NCBI GenBank assembly: GCA_045226015.1
Contig: JBGVBY010000008.1
Span: 62,001 to 126,000, forward strand
Direction of reading: 5' to 3'
Source of the DNA: UBA2450 sp045226015
GTDB taxonomy: Bacteria > Bacillota_I > Bacilli_A > RFN20 > CAG-826
Length of the DNA stretch: 64,000 nucleotides
The notes beneath the pieces were generated by a model. The model did no database searches and was not told where the DNA came from. It worked only from the letters and a program-made list of their open reading frames with translations. This document shows, one piece after another, positions 26,422 through 33,997 of this stretch (positions are counted from its first letter, which is position 1; each line of letters begins with the position of its first letter). Position numbers and translations under genes: made by a program.

Positions 26422-27874
26422 TATCTTTAATAATTAACTTTGCAGTCACATCTGCACTTTCAATTGCAGTAGGTGTACCACCTATTGAACGGTTCCATTG
26501 AGAACACATATAAAAGTTTTCTAGTCCTTTTAACTTAGAGGAAATGATATAAAAACTATTTTTGTTAGTGAATGAATAGCCTTGAAGAGCTCCATATTTT
26601 GTGTTGGTCCATTTATTTAGTGAAACAGGAGTGAACTCGGTTAAATATTCTATTCTTCCTTTTAGTTCTGGATATTGTTTGAGAATTGCTTCAATAATTG
26701 AGTTATTTATTCTTGATTTAACTTTTTGATATTCTTCGTTATTTAAAGAGTGGAAGTACTTGTAGTCTTCTTGAGTTTGATCAATGAATACACTGACAAC
26801 TGTCTTATCATCTTTAACGAAATATTTAGGATCATAATAGTATGGTCTTATTAAAAGAGAGTTAATCATGTACTTACCAATTTTGATGTTTTTAGTGTGA
26901 ATACATGTAGGAACCTCAATATTTTCGATATTACCCTTTATTGCTAAATACAAACAGTAGGTGCTAGAAACAGGATAATTATGTTCTTTCTTTACGATGT
27001 TATTGAGTTTCTTAATTTCGTATTCATTATTTAATATTTTGTTAATTGTGTAATTCATGTCTAAACAAGACACAACAATGTCTGAATAGATATCTTTTCC
27101 ATCAATAGAAACACCTATTGCTTTTTCGTCTTCTGTAATTACCTTATCAACGTTAGCGTTTAGATATAGATGACCACCTAAATCTAAAAAGCGTTTTTGT
27201 ATTCTTTCCATCATGTATAACGCTCCACCTTCAGGTACATCAGCGTTACCTTTGATAAATATTCCATATAAATCAAAGAAGAAGAACATATTGTTATATC
27301 CAGTTTGGGCGTTTTTAATCGCAAATCTTATTGCAGGATGTTTGAATCTTTTTGAGTATTGTTCTCTAGACTCTTTCATCGCTTTCAATATATGTCTTGA
27401 ATTCGGTATAAGTTTCAAGATATTTAATTTGTTCTTGTTGTCTGGATTTGCTAATACATAATCCATAATTGAAGAAACACTTTTAACTGTATTAATAAAC
27501 TTGTTTATTGCTTTTGTATCAATTGGAGATAATTCAATTAGCTCTTTTCTTGTTTTTTCAATGTCGCGATATAAAGTGATTTTTGTTCCTTTATAGATAT
27601 ATTCGCCTAGTATAGGAAGAGAAATGATATTAACGTTATCATTCAGCGCGTCCACTTTGTTCCATAGTGAATATAACTTACTCTTTTTGTTTGTGCCCAT
27701 AAGCCAGTGGATGCAGTGATCAACGTAATGGCCATTGACGTAATATCCAGAACATAGGCCCCCGACTTTATCATTCTTTTCATATAAAGAAACATCGTAA
27801 CCTTGTTCTAATAAAAAGATGGATAAAGATAATCCGCTTACACCTGCTCCAATTACGATAACTGACTTTTTCAT
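26411..27874 (-). CDS. CrtI-like FAD-dependent oxidoreductase
   Basis: 487 residues of the phytoene desaturase/amine oxidase superfamily. The N-terminal dinucleotide-binding motif is VIVIGAGVSGLSLSIFLLEQG, followed by SLYEKNDKVGGLCSGY. The middle resembles carotenoid desaturases and isomerases (PEGGALYMMERIQKRF, DIVVSCLDM), and the C-terminus closes the FAD site (MCSQWNRSIGGTPTAIESA). Substrates in this family include carotenoids, retinol and other polyenes or lipids; none can be named here because no phytoene synthase or other pathway gene is nearby. Probably monocistronic, convergent with the DUF362 gene. Confidence 0.82.
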   Translation of the reverse strand: MKKSVIVIGAGVSGLSLSIFLLEQGYDVSLYEKNDKVGGLCSGYYVNGHYVDHCIHWLMGTNKKSKLYSLWNKVDALNDNVNIISLPILGEYIYKGTKITLYRDIEKTRKELIELSPIDTKAINKFINTVKSVSSIMDYVLANPDNKNKLNILKLIPNSRHILKAMKESREQYSKRFKHPAIRFAIKNAQTGYNNMFFFFDLYGIFIKGNADVPEGGALYMMERIQKRFLDLGGHLYLNANVDKVITEDEKAIGVSIDGKDIYSDIVVSCLDMNYTINKILNNEYEIKKLNNIVKKEHNYPVSSTYCLYLAIKGNIENIEVPTCIHTKNIKIGKYMINSLLIRPYYYDPKYFVKDDKTVVSVFIDQTQEDYKYFHSLNNEEYQKVKSRINNSIIEAILKQYPELKGRIEYLTEFTPVSLNKWTNTKYGALQGYSFTNKNSFYIISSKLKGLENFYMCSQWNRSIGGTPTAIESADVTAKLIIKDTKF

Positions 27875-27947
27875 ATAAATAGTTTATTTATTTTTCAATT
27901 TGTATTGAATATTTTTATGTAATTATCTACAATCTTATACAGCGCCT

Positions 27948-28023
27948 GGGTCCTTAGCTCATCTGGGAGAGCGCTTCCATGGCATGGAAGAGGTGGCCGG
28001 TTCGAGCCCGGTAGGATCCACCA
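27948..28023 (+). tRNA. tRNA-Ala (anticodon GGC)
   Basis: A 76-nt cloverleaf with encoded CCA: acceptor GGGTCCT/AGGATCC with one G-U pair, D arm GCTC/GAGC, anticodon stem CTTCC/GGAAG with loop ATGGCAT giving anticodon GGC, T arm GCCGG/CCGGT with loop TTCGAGC. Confidence 0.94.
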
Positions 28024-28038
28024 GAAAGCATAAAATTG

Positions 28039-28066
28039 TCTCCGAAAAAAATCGGAGATTTTTTAT
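28039..28066 (+). terminator. Terminator after tRNA-Ala
   Basis: TCTCCGA (28039-28045) pairs with TCGGAGA (28052-28058) and is followed by a long T-rich run. Confidence 0.85.
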
Positions 28067-28084
28067 TTTTTTAAGATTATATCT

Positions 28085-28114
28085 TTGATTATTTATATCG
28101 TTATGTAATAATAA
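28085..28114 (+). promoter_or_regulatory. Promoter of the 28123 acyltransferase
   Basis: TTGATT (28085-28090), 18 bp spacer, TAATAA (28109-28114), then 8 bp to the ATG. No ribosome binding site. The short leader agrees with other first genes, but the -10 match is only fair. Confidence 0.4.
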
Positions 28115-28122
28115 CAATCGTT

Positions 28123-29193
28123 ATGGACACAAAGAATAAAAAGAATTACTGTTTATTCTTATTTGAAATTCTTGCCTGCATGCTTGTCGTTTTTGTTCAT
28201 GCTGATTTTCCAGGTATGTTTGGAAATATCATGAGAGACATCGGTAGATTTGCGGTTCCATTCTTCTTTAGTATTTCGGGTTATTTCCTTTACAAAGAAG
28301 GCATTACAAAAGAAGATATCCGTAAGAAACTATCTCGTAGAATAATCCGTATCTCAATTTTGGCGCTTGTATCTGGATTAACATATTTCATTTTGAATTT
28401 ATGTATTCATTATGATGATTTAGGTAATTATTTTTATTTCACTTTCAGTAGTGAAAACATTGTATGTTTGCTGTTGTTTAACCGTCCGCTTTTATCAGAA
28501 CATAACTGGTTCTTAATCGCATTATTATTCTCATACATCTTCATATACATATTCCCAAAACTATTTTTGGATAAGAACTTTTTGTATGTGTTTGTCTCTT
28601 TGGCGGTATTTGTTTATATTTTTGAATTATTTCATTCAAGGTGGAATCCTGAAACGATTTATGGAATTAGACTTACTAATTTAGTTATTTATCGTAACTG
28701 GTACTTTACTGGTATTTCATATATATCTATTGGCATCTTACTCAGTATGTCGAAAGATAGACTTAAAAGAGCGCCTCTTTCGGTTGCTATCATTGGTCTA
28801 TTAGCAAGCTTTGCTTTGATGATTTGTGAAGGTCACATCATCCTCAAATATTTAGATGTCCATATGCCATTTTTTATTTTTAATGGTTTCTTGGTTTTCT
28901 TCATCTATGTGCTCGCAAATAAAAAACCAGACTTGTTCTCTAACAGCCGTTTCTTAAACATCAAAGGAAATTGGACGATGTATGTATATATTTTCCATCC
29001 TGCGTTTGTCTTAATTTATAAAGAAGCGATTAGAAGAAACTATAGTCCTATCGAAGTGCCTGAATATTTAAACTGGATTTTACCAGTAGCGGTGCTTATT
29101 GTATCCGTCTTATTTGCGTTATTAATTAACTTTATAGTTAACATGGTTAACTCTAGAATCACTTCTAAGAAAGAGGAAATCGTAGTTTCATAA
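28123..29193 (+). CDS. Membrane-bound acyltransferase, family 3
   Basis: 356 residues with about ten transmembrane helices, matching the acyltransferase_3 family (PF01757) that O-acylates surface sugars, usually from acetyl-CoA. The first helix ends in the family histidine (CMLVVFVHADFP) and is followed by IGRFAVPFFFSISGYFLY, the conserved Arg/Ser-Gly-Tyr segment. HNWFLIALLFSYIF is a mid-protein helix typical of the family. It pairs with the 29229 paralogue and lies near the sugar-phosphate transferase at 30826, so both probably decorate an envelope glycan. The acceptor is unknown. Confidence 0.85.
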   Translation: MDTKNKKNYCLFLFEILACMLVVFVHADFPGMFGNIMRDIGRFAVPFFFSISGYFLYKEGITKEDIRKKLSRRIIRISILALVSGLTYFILNLCIHYDDLGNYFYFTFSSENIVCLLLFNRPLLSEHNWFLIALLFSYIFIYIFPKLFLDKNFLYVFVSLAVFVYIFELFHSRWNPETIYGIRLTNLVIYRNWYFTGISYISIGILLSMSKDRLKRAPLSVAIIGLLASFALMICEGHIILKYLDVHMPFFIFNGFLVFFIYVLANKKPDLFSNSRFLNIKGNWTMYVYIFHPAFVLIYKEAIRRNYSPIEVPEYLNWILPVAVLIVSVLFALLINFIVNMVNSRITSKKEEIVVS

Positions 29194-29222
29194 TTGACTA
29201 CGTTTTCTATATTAAATAACAT
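29194..29222 (+). promoter_or_regulatory. Promoter of the 29229 acyltransferase, leaderless type
   Basis: TTGACT (29194-29199), 17 bp spacer, TAACAT (29217-29222), then exactly 6 bp to the ATG, with no ribosome binding site. It begins directly after the stop codon of the upstream acyltransferase. Confidence 0.65.
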
Positions 29223-29228
29223 TTAAAT

Positions 29229-30329
29229 ATGCCTGTATTATTTTACGCGATTATTGGAATACTCTTCTTTGCTTCTTTTAGATTTAAAAGAGATGGCGGA
29301 GCGTTAGACAAAAATAGTAGTAATTCTATAAAAGGGTTATGTCTTCTTTTAATCGTTGTCTCTCATATATTAAATGCTTTCCCATACGAGAACTCATTTA
29401 TGAGTGAATCAATTAGCTATTTTAGAATGATCTTAGGACAACTATGTGTCACGATGTTCTTCTTTATTTCTGGATACGGTATCATTCTTTCTACTTCTAA
29501 AAATGGAGCAGTATATGGAAAATCATTATTCACGAATAGAGTGCTGCGCATCATGCTTTATAGCGTTATCTCTATTATTCCATATGTGATTTTTGAACTT
29601 TGCACACAAGATCCAAACGAGCCTTATGATGCGGCTAAATTCTTTGGAGATGTATTTGGAGCGGGCAACTCTAGTGGAGAACGCTGGTTCATCTTTGCTA
29701 TTTTGATTTGCTACGCATCTTGCGCGGTTGTCTTTTTATTCAACATCAAAAAGATGTGGATAAATGTCATCTTAATTTCAGCGTGTGTCCTTACTTATAT
29801 ACTTTGCATGTATTTCTGTAGAGAAACTTATTCTCATTTATGGGACACAATAGTGGCCTTTATATATGGAATGGTCTATGCGTTATTTAAAGACAAAGTC
29901 AATGCATTCTTCAAGAAAGGAAAGTGGATACCAGCGCTTATCGGTGTTTCCTCTTTAGGTATTACGATCGCTCTTCAACTCGTGATGTTTAATATTGAGA
30001 ACTCCCCATTCCCATTATTTGCGGGCATGTGGTTTACTAACCTCTTCTATTCCATTTTCTGGGTGTCTTTAACAGCGATATTCACCTTAAAATCATATAC
30101 GTTATCGTATATTGGCAAGGCATCATTCGCAATATTTGTTATGCATATGTTAGTGGTTAAATGCTTCTTAAAAGTTGGTGTGATTCCTAACGAGCATTGG
30201 AATTATATAGTGATGTTTATTGCAGCGTTAGGCGTTGGAATTCCGGTTCATTACATATTTATGTTAACTGATAAATACGTTACTGATCCTATTGTTAAGT
30301 GGAATCGTAATATAATAAGAGAAAGGTAA
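29229..30329 (+). CDS. Membrane-bound acyltransferase, family 3
   Basis: 366 residues, about ten helices, second PF01757 member in a row. Conserved points: SIKGLCLLLIVVSHILNAF (the catalytic-type His after the first helix), RMILGQLCVTMFFFISGYG and SGERWFIFAILICY. It begins with an extra N-terminal helix before the conserved SIKG segment. Although adjacent to the first acyltransferase, it seems to have its own promoter, so the two could be expressed separately. A lipoprotein gene follows 5 bp downstream. Likely role: O-acylation of an envelope polysaccharide. Confidence 0.85.
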   Translation: MPVLFYAIIGILFFASFRFKRDGGALDKNSSNSIKGLCLLLIVVSHILNAFPYENSFMSESISYFRMILGQLCVTMFFFISGYGIILSTSKNGAVYGKSLFTNRVLRIMLYSVISIIPYVIFELCTQDPNEPYDAAKFFGDVFGAGNSSGERWFIFAILICYASCAVVFLFNIKKMWINVILISACVLTYILCMYFCRETYSHLWDTIVAFIYGMVYALFKDKVNAFFKKGKWIPALIGVSSLGITIALQLVMFNIENSPFPLFAGMWFTNLFYSIFWVSLTAIFTLKSYTLSYIGKASFAIFVMHMLVVKCFLKVGVIPNEHWNYIVMFIAALGVGIPVHYIFMLTDKYVTDPIVKWNRNIIRER

Positions 30330-30334
30330 GAGTT

Positions 30335-30778
30335 ATGAAATTAAGTCGATTATTTTTATTAGCCCCATTATTCACACTTGCTAGTTGTGGTAATCTCGCT
30401 AATTTTTATAGAGATGTTGTTGAAGGTAACACTCCACAAAGTACAGCCTTAAACGTTAGTGGACACGATTTCCTTTTCAGCGATTTAATTCCTAATGATT
30501 TTGAAGGCTATCAAGACCTTAAAGCGTCTTTTAATAACTCTACAATCAGTTTTATTGATAATTACTCAGTAACCTTTACTAATGGTAACTCTGAACAAAG
30601 TGGAAGATATAACCAATATGACACTTTGATAGTTATTGTGATAACCTCTAGTGATGGACAAGCTATTCCTGAAGATCAACAAGTTCCTGAAACCTTTATC
30701 CTAGAAGACACTGATCTCCATTATTCATTTGAGTACAATAATATTTCGATAGACGCAGTATATGTTCTTGAAGAATAA
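30335..30778 (+). CDS. Small lipoprotein of unknown function
   Basis: 147 residues with a clear lipoprotein signal peptide: MKLSRLFLLAPLFTLASCGN, lipobox LASC. The mature part of about 128 residues is polar with alternating hydrophobics, suggesting a small beta-sandwich; it contains repeated Asn, Ser and Thr and ends in a short acidic tail. An AAAGG ribosome binding site precedes the ATG and the gene follows the acyltransferase by 5 bp, so it is co-transcribed. No family recognised. Confidence 0.75.
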   Translation: MKLSRLFLLAPLFTLASCGNLANFYRDVVEGNTPQSTALNVSGHDFLFSDLIPNDFEGYQDLKASFNNSTISFIDNYSVTFTNGNSEQSGRYNQYDTLIVIVITSSDGQAIPEDQQVPETFILEDTDLHYSFEYNNISIDAVYVLEE

Positions 30779-30785
30779 CTTAAGT

Positions 30786-30814
30786 TATTGTTTGTTTTTA
30801 AAAAGTGATATAAT
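30786..30814 (+). promoter_or_regulatory. Promoter of the sugar transferase gene
   Basis: TATAAT at 30809-30814 with TATTGT (30786-30791) 17 bp upstream, or TTGTTT at a 15-bp spacing. The ATG lies 11 bp after the -10 box, giving a leader of only a few bases and no ribosome binding site. Confidence 0.5.
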
Positions 30815-30825
30815 CAAATTAAGAT

Positions 30826-31482
30826 ATGAGTGAAATAGACACAAATCGCGAGATTAAAGTAAGAGATGGTTTATGCTATCGCTTTTTTAAGAGATGCTTT
30901 GATATCTTCTTCTCTTTTCTTTTCTTGGTGACATTCTGTTGGCTCATTCTTTTGATTTTATTAATCAAATGGTTAGAAGATTTCCATCGTCCATGGTACG
31001 TTTCTAAACGTGTTGGAAAACACGGAAAAGAATTCAATTTCCATAAGATTCGTTCCATGAAGAAAAACGCTGATCTAGAAAAAGATGATCTAGTGAAGCA
31101 AGGACTTAACGAAGCTGATGGACCAGCGTTTAAAATGAAGAACGATCCACGCATCACTCCATTTGGTAAGTTCTTAAGAAAGACATCTTTAGATGAAGTG
31201 TTACAATTCTGGGATGTATTCCTTGGAAGAATGTCAATTGTTGGACCTCGCCCACCTCTTCCTGAAGAAGTGAAAAATTACACTGAATATCAAATGCATA
31301 GATTAGATGTTAAAGGTGGACTTGTCTGCTTATGGCAAATCACTAAAAACCGTAATAGTTTGTCATTTGATGAATGGGTGGAACTTGATATCAAATACAT
31401 CGAAAATCGTTCCCTTTGGTACGACTTCAAAATATTAGTAAAAGCAGTGTGGTTCGTATTAACCGACCACTCAGGTGAATAA
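30826..31482 (+). CDS. Undecaprenyl-phosphate sugar-1-phosphate transferase
   Basis: 218-residue bacterial sugar transferase (PF02397), a monotopic polyprenol phosphoglycosyltransferase of the PglC/WcaJ/EpsL type. It loads the first sugar phosphate onto undecaprenyl phosphate and so starts glycan assembly. The N-terminal hydrophobic helix (about 20-45) is followed by KRVGKHGKEFNFHKIRSM, KNDPRITPFGKFLRKTSLDE (catalytic Asp-Glu region) and SIVGPRPPLPEE, then RLDVKGGLVCLWQITKN. The usual VKPGLTG segment reads VKGGLVC here. It is the only initiating transferase in the window and may serve the flippase and glycosyltransferases at 1.7-6.7 kb. Confidence 0.9.
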   Translation: MSEIDTNREIKVRDGLCYRFFKRCFDIFFSFLFLVTFCWLILLILLIKWLEDFHRPWYVSKRVGKHGKEFNFHKIRSMKKNADLEKDDLVKQGLNEADGPAFKMKNDPRITPFGKFLRKTSLDEVLQFWDVFLGRMSIVGPRPPLPEEVKNYTEYQMHRLDVKGGLVCLWQITKNRNSLSFDEWVELDIKYIENRSLWYDFKILVKAVWFVLTDHSGE

Positions 31483-31484
31483 AA

Positions 31485-31521
31485 AACGACAGTAGTTAAT
31501 TCAACTGTCGTTTTATTTTAT
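31485..31521. terminator. Bidirectional terminator between convergent genes
   Basis: AACGACAGT (31485-31493) pairs perfectly with ACTGTCGTT (31504-31512). A-rich sequence precedes and T-rich sequence follows the hairpin, so it can act for both the plus-strand sugar transferase and the minus-strand gene at 31513. Confidence 0.85.
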
Positions 31522-31986
31522 TAAGTCTTTTAGCTCAACTGGCCTATTTTTAAACAAGAATAAATAGAGCAGATAAATTAAGCAGTTAGCGAATAGATAT
31601 GAGCCAATAATAATAACCACAAGCATGGAGCATTTGATGGTTAATTCTTCTCTTAAGTAATAAGCAGAAATGCCTAAAGCGAGTAACCCTGCTCCAAAGA
31701 CAGTCCCAACTATTACCGCGATTAAAGGAATATTATTAACATGACGATTATCGTTAAACGCAATCTTATAAAGATTAGATTCTTTTTTCCAACCTCTAAG
31801 AAGAAATCCTGTTTGCAAAATTATGACCGCAGCGGTTAGGACCATAGCGATTAAAGTAAGGGTCATTTCTTCTGGTTTTAGCTCTATAACTTTCCACACA
31901 GAAATAGAGGTTAACGCGAGGACTCCCATAAGCAAAAAAGCACCCACTAAACGATACAAGACATTTTTGCGTTCTTCGAAATTCAT
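31513..31986 (-). CDS. Four-helix membrane protein, start set at 31986
   Basis: About 157 residues with four hydrophobic helices (near 13-32, 44-64, 95-117 and 125-147) and short polar termini. No family recognised. A longer frame begins at 32004, but those extra codons contain the -10 box itself: TATAAT (31993-31998) lies 6 bp before the ATG at 31986, so the shorter start MNFEERKN is preferred. It is transcribed divergently from the starch locus, and the two promoters have -35 boxes only 3 bp apart. Confidence 0.7.
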   Translation of the reverse strand: MNFEERKNVLYRLVGAFLLMGVLALTSISVWKVIELKPEEMTLTLIAMVLTAAVIILQTGFLLRGWKKESNLYKIAFNDNRHVNNIPLIAVIVGTVFGAGLLALGISAYYLREELTIKCSMLVVIIIGSYLFANCLIYLLYLFLFKNRPVELKDLIK

Positions 31987-31992
31987 GTGCAT

Positions 31993-32021
31993 ATTATAGC
32001 GCATTAAAAATTTAATTTCAC
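31993..32021 (-). promoter_or_regulatory. Promoter of the 31986 membrane protein, leaderless type
   Basis: Minus strand: GTGAAA (32016-32021), 17 bp spacer, TATAAT (31993-31998), 6 bp to ATG. No ribosome binding site. Confidence 0.6.
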
Positions 32022-32024
32022 GTA

Positions 32025-32053
32025 TTGCGTTCGCGTGGTTTAGAACTTATAAT
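32025..32053 (+). promoter_or_regulatory. Promoter of the maltodextrin importer operon
   Basis: TTGCGT (32025-32030), 17 bp spacer, TATAAT (32048-32053). The spacer begins TCGCGTGG, and together with upstream CACG (32019-32022) gives an imperfect CACG/CGTG dyad over the -35 box. It is separated by 3 bp from the divergent -35 box and could be shared operator sequence. Confidence 0.6.
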
Positions 32054-32066
32054 TTTTTCATAAACA

Positions 32067-32087
32067 TCGTTATCGTTTGAATAACGA
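32067..32087 (+). promoter_or_regulatory. Hairpin or operator in the malE leader
   Basis: TCGTTAT (32067-32073) and ATAACGA (32081-32087) are perfect inverted arms around a 7-base loop. They lie at the predicted 5' end of the importer mRNA, before the ribosome binding site (AGTAGG). It could be an mRNA-stabilising stem or a regulator site; sequence alone does not decide. Confidence 0.45.
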
Positions 32088-32112
32088 AATACTTATAAAG
32101 TAGGTAAAGCTT

Positions 32113-33987
32113 ATGAGAAAAAAACTTTTTAGTTTCTCGGTGTTAGCCGGTATTGGCTTGCTTGTTTTTGGTAGCTTTGGAATGACTGCCTGTTCTGATG
32201 ACAGTGCTTTTAAAGCTGCAGAAGTTAGACTAAGCAGCTATTCATTATCTATGGAAGTTGGAGAAAGCACACAATTACGTGTTTCTGTTTCTCCAAAGAA
32301 CTACGCTAATGAAAGATTAGACTGGTACACCTCGAATGAGAACGTAGCTACTGTTAATGCTAGTGGCTATGTTTTTGCGGTTGGAGAAGGAACCGCAGTA
32401 GTTACAGCCTCTATTGCTGGAGGTAGAGCTCAATGCACCGTTACAGTCACTGATTCCGGTGGCGGCGGCGGAGGTGGCGGCGGTGATGTTGCCACATTTA
32501 GCATCAATCCAAAGAGCTTAACCGTCCAAGAAGAGTCTAGTAAAACTATTTCCGCGACTGTTACTCCAACAGGAACAAACGTTACATTCGTTGTTTCTGA
32601 TGGTGCTCAATATGTCAGCTTAGCTCAAAACGGACTTAAGGCTACCGTTACTGGTCTTGCAAAAGGTAATGCAACCATTACTGTTACAGCAGACAACGGA
32701 AAACCTGCACAAGTTTGTAGAGTTGAAGTTACCGAAAAAGGTGGCGGCGGTGGAGGCGGAGATCTTCCAGAAGAAGATATCGGTGTTCCAACCAATTTAG
32801 GCTACGCTGGTAGTTATGTTATCGGATATACTCCTGGTCAAGAAGCCGTCTTAAATACTCTTGTGTCTGAATTCAATAGACTCACACACAGCGCTATTTC
32901 TGTTACAGGTGTCAACTTCCCAGAAGATAAGACTGCTGATAACGTTGGTAACGATCCAGACAACGCTCCTCACATTTTCCCATACGCATCAGACCAAACA
33001 TTACGTCTATATTCTGGTCGTCTTATTACAGAATTAACTCCAGAAGATGCTGCTTATATTGAAGAAACAATGGGTGAAGAAGCTTTAATGAACGCAACAC
33101 TTAAAGGTGTTGGTAAACAAGTTGGCTTCCCATTTGCTTCCGATAATGGTTATGTCATGTACTATGACAAATCCAAAGTCACAGAATCACAAATTGATAC
33201 CTTACAAGAATTATTTACAGTTGCTGGTAATTTAGATTGTAACGTTTGTTACGACCCAACTAACGGTTTCTATGGCGCTGGATTATTAATGAGTTACTCT
33301 GATAGAGACTTGTATGAAATCACCGTTAAAAAGAGTGGTTCCTATACCGCTAAAGGTCACTTCAGTGAAACCGATAAAGGACAAGGTTATGATGGCTTAG
33401 GTTTAGAAGGTGCTAAAGCTATGGCAACTGTCTTCAGTTACGCTCCTGCTAAATCACCAGATATTCCTCTTGTTGATGAAACAGATACATTAGCAACAAT
33501 CAACACAACTGCTGTTGCTGCTGAATATAAGAGATCAATGGGTGAAAAATATGGTGTTGCACCATTACCATATATCTCTGATAATGATCAAACTAGATTA
33601 GGTGTTTACCTTGGATACAAATTCTATGGTATTAACGCTAAGAGAGCTGGCGACGAATATACTGCTACTGTTTTAACAAACATTTGTAAATTCTTAACCA
33701 GTGCATATGCACAAAAGATTCGTTATCAAATGGCGCTTGTTAAACCAACCGTCCTTGATCCAAACGTTCTTGCTCTTTGTGAAAACGAACCACACATTCA
33801 AGCTTTGAATAGACAAATCGCAGATGGTGGCACCGTTTCATTAGGCCCAGTTGATAGTAAACTTTGGAATGGTATTATGAACTGCGCTCAAAGCATTAAA
33901 GATGATGTCACAGCTGGTAATTATCCAACTGATGCTACACTTCTTGGATATTTAGGTATTCTTGACACAGCTGTTAAAGTCAACTAG
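32113..33987 (+). CDS. Maltodextrin-binding lipoprotein with Ig-like stalk
   Basis: 624 residues. Signal peptide with lipobox MTAC (Cys near 27). Two bacterial Ig-like (Big_2) domains follow at about 36-117 and 130-208, each with the SLS/SLT-VEVG-ST and SVATVNASGYV type pattern, and each is followed by a run of 7-9 glycines. From about residue 225 comes a family 1 extracellular solute-binding domain with GYTPGQEAVLNTLVSEF, IFPYASDQTLRLYSGRL and VGFPFASDNGYVMYYDKS, as in maltose/maltodextrin-binding proteins. It heads the operon with two permeases and an ATPase. Most such proteins lack a stalk; here the domains would lift the binding site well above the membrane. Substrate is inferred from the amylase and pullulanase nearby. 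Confidence 0.9.
   Translation: MRKKLFSFSVLAGIGLLVFGSFGMTACSDDSAFKAAEVRLSSYSLSMEVGESTQLRVSVSPKNYANERLDWYTSNENVATVNASGYVFAVGEGTAVVTASIAGGRAQCTVTVTDSGGGGGGGGGDVATFSINPKSLTVQEESSKTISATVTPTGTNVTFVVSDGAQYVSLAQNGLKATVTGLAKGNATITVTADNGKPAQVCRVEVTEKGGGGGGGDLPEEDIGVPTNLGYAGSYVIGYTPGQEAVLNTLVSEFNRLTHSAISVTGVNFPEDKTADNVGNDPDNAPHIFPYASDQTLRLYSGRLITELTPEDAAYIEETMGEEALMNATLKGVGKQVGFPFASDNGYVMYYDKSKVTESQIDTLQELFTVAGNLDCNVCYDPTNGFYGAGLLMSYSDRDLYEITVKKSGSYTAKGHFSETDKGQGYDGLGLEGAKAMATVFSYAPAKSPDIPLVDETDTLATINTTAVAAEYKRSMGEKYGVAPLPYISDNDQTRLGVYLGYKFYGINAKRAGDEYTATVLTNICKFLTSAYAQKIRYQMALVKPTVLDPNVLALCENEPHIQALNRQIADGGTVSLGPVDSKLWNGIMNCAQSIKDDVTAGNYPTDATLLGYLGILDTAVKVN
32458..32484 (+). repeat. Nine-glycine linker tract (importer binding protein, first)
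   Basis: Nine consecutive GGN codons, mostly GGC/GGT with one GGA, form a GC-rich tract in AT-rich DNA between the first and second Ig-like domains. A second tract of seven glycines is at 32740-32760. Codons are mixed, so the tract is not a simple triplet microsatellite. Confidence 0.9.
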
Positions 33988-33997
33988 GTAACAAATT

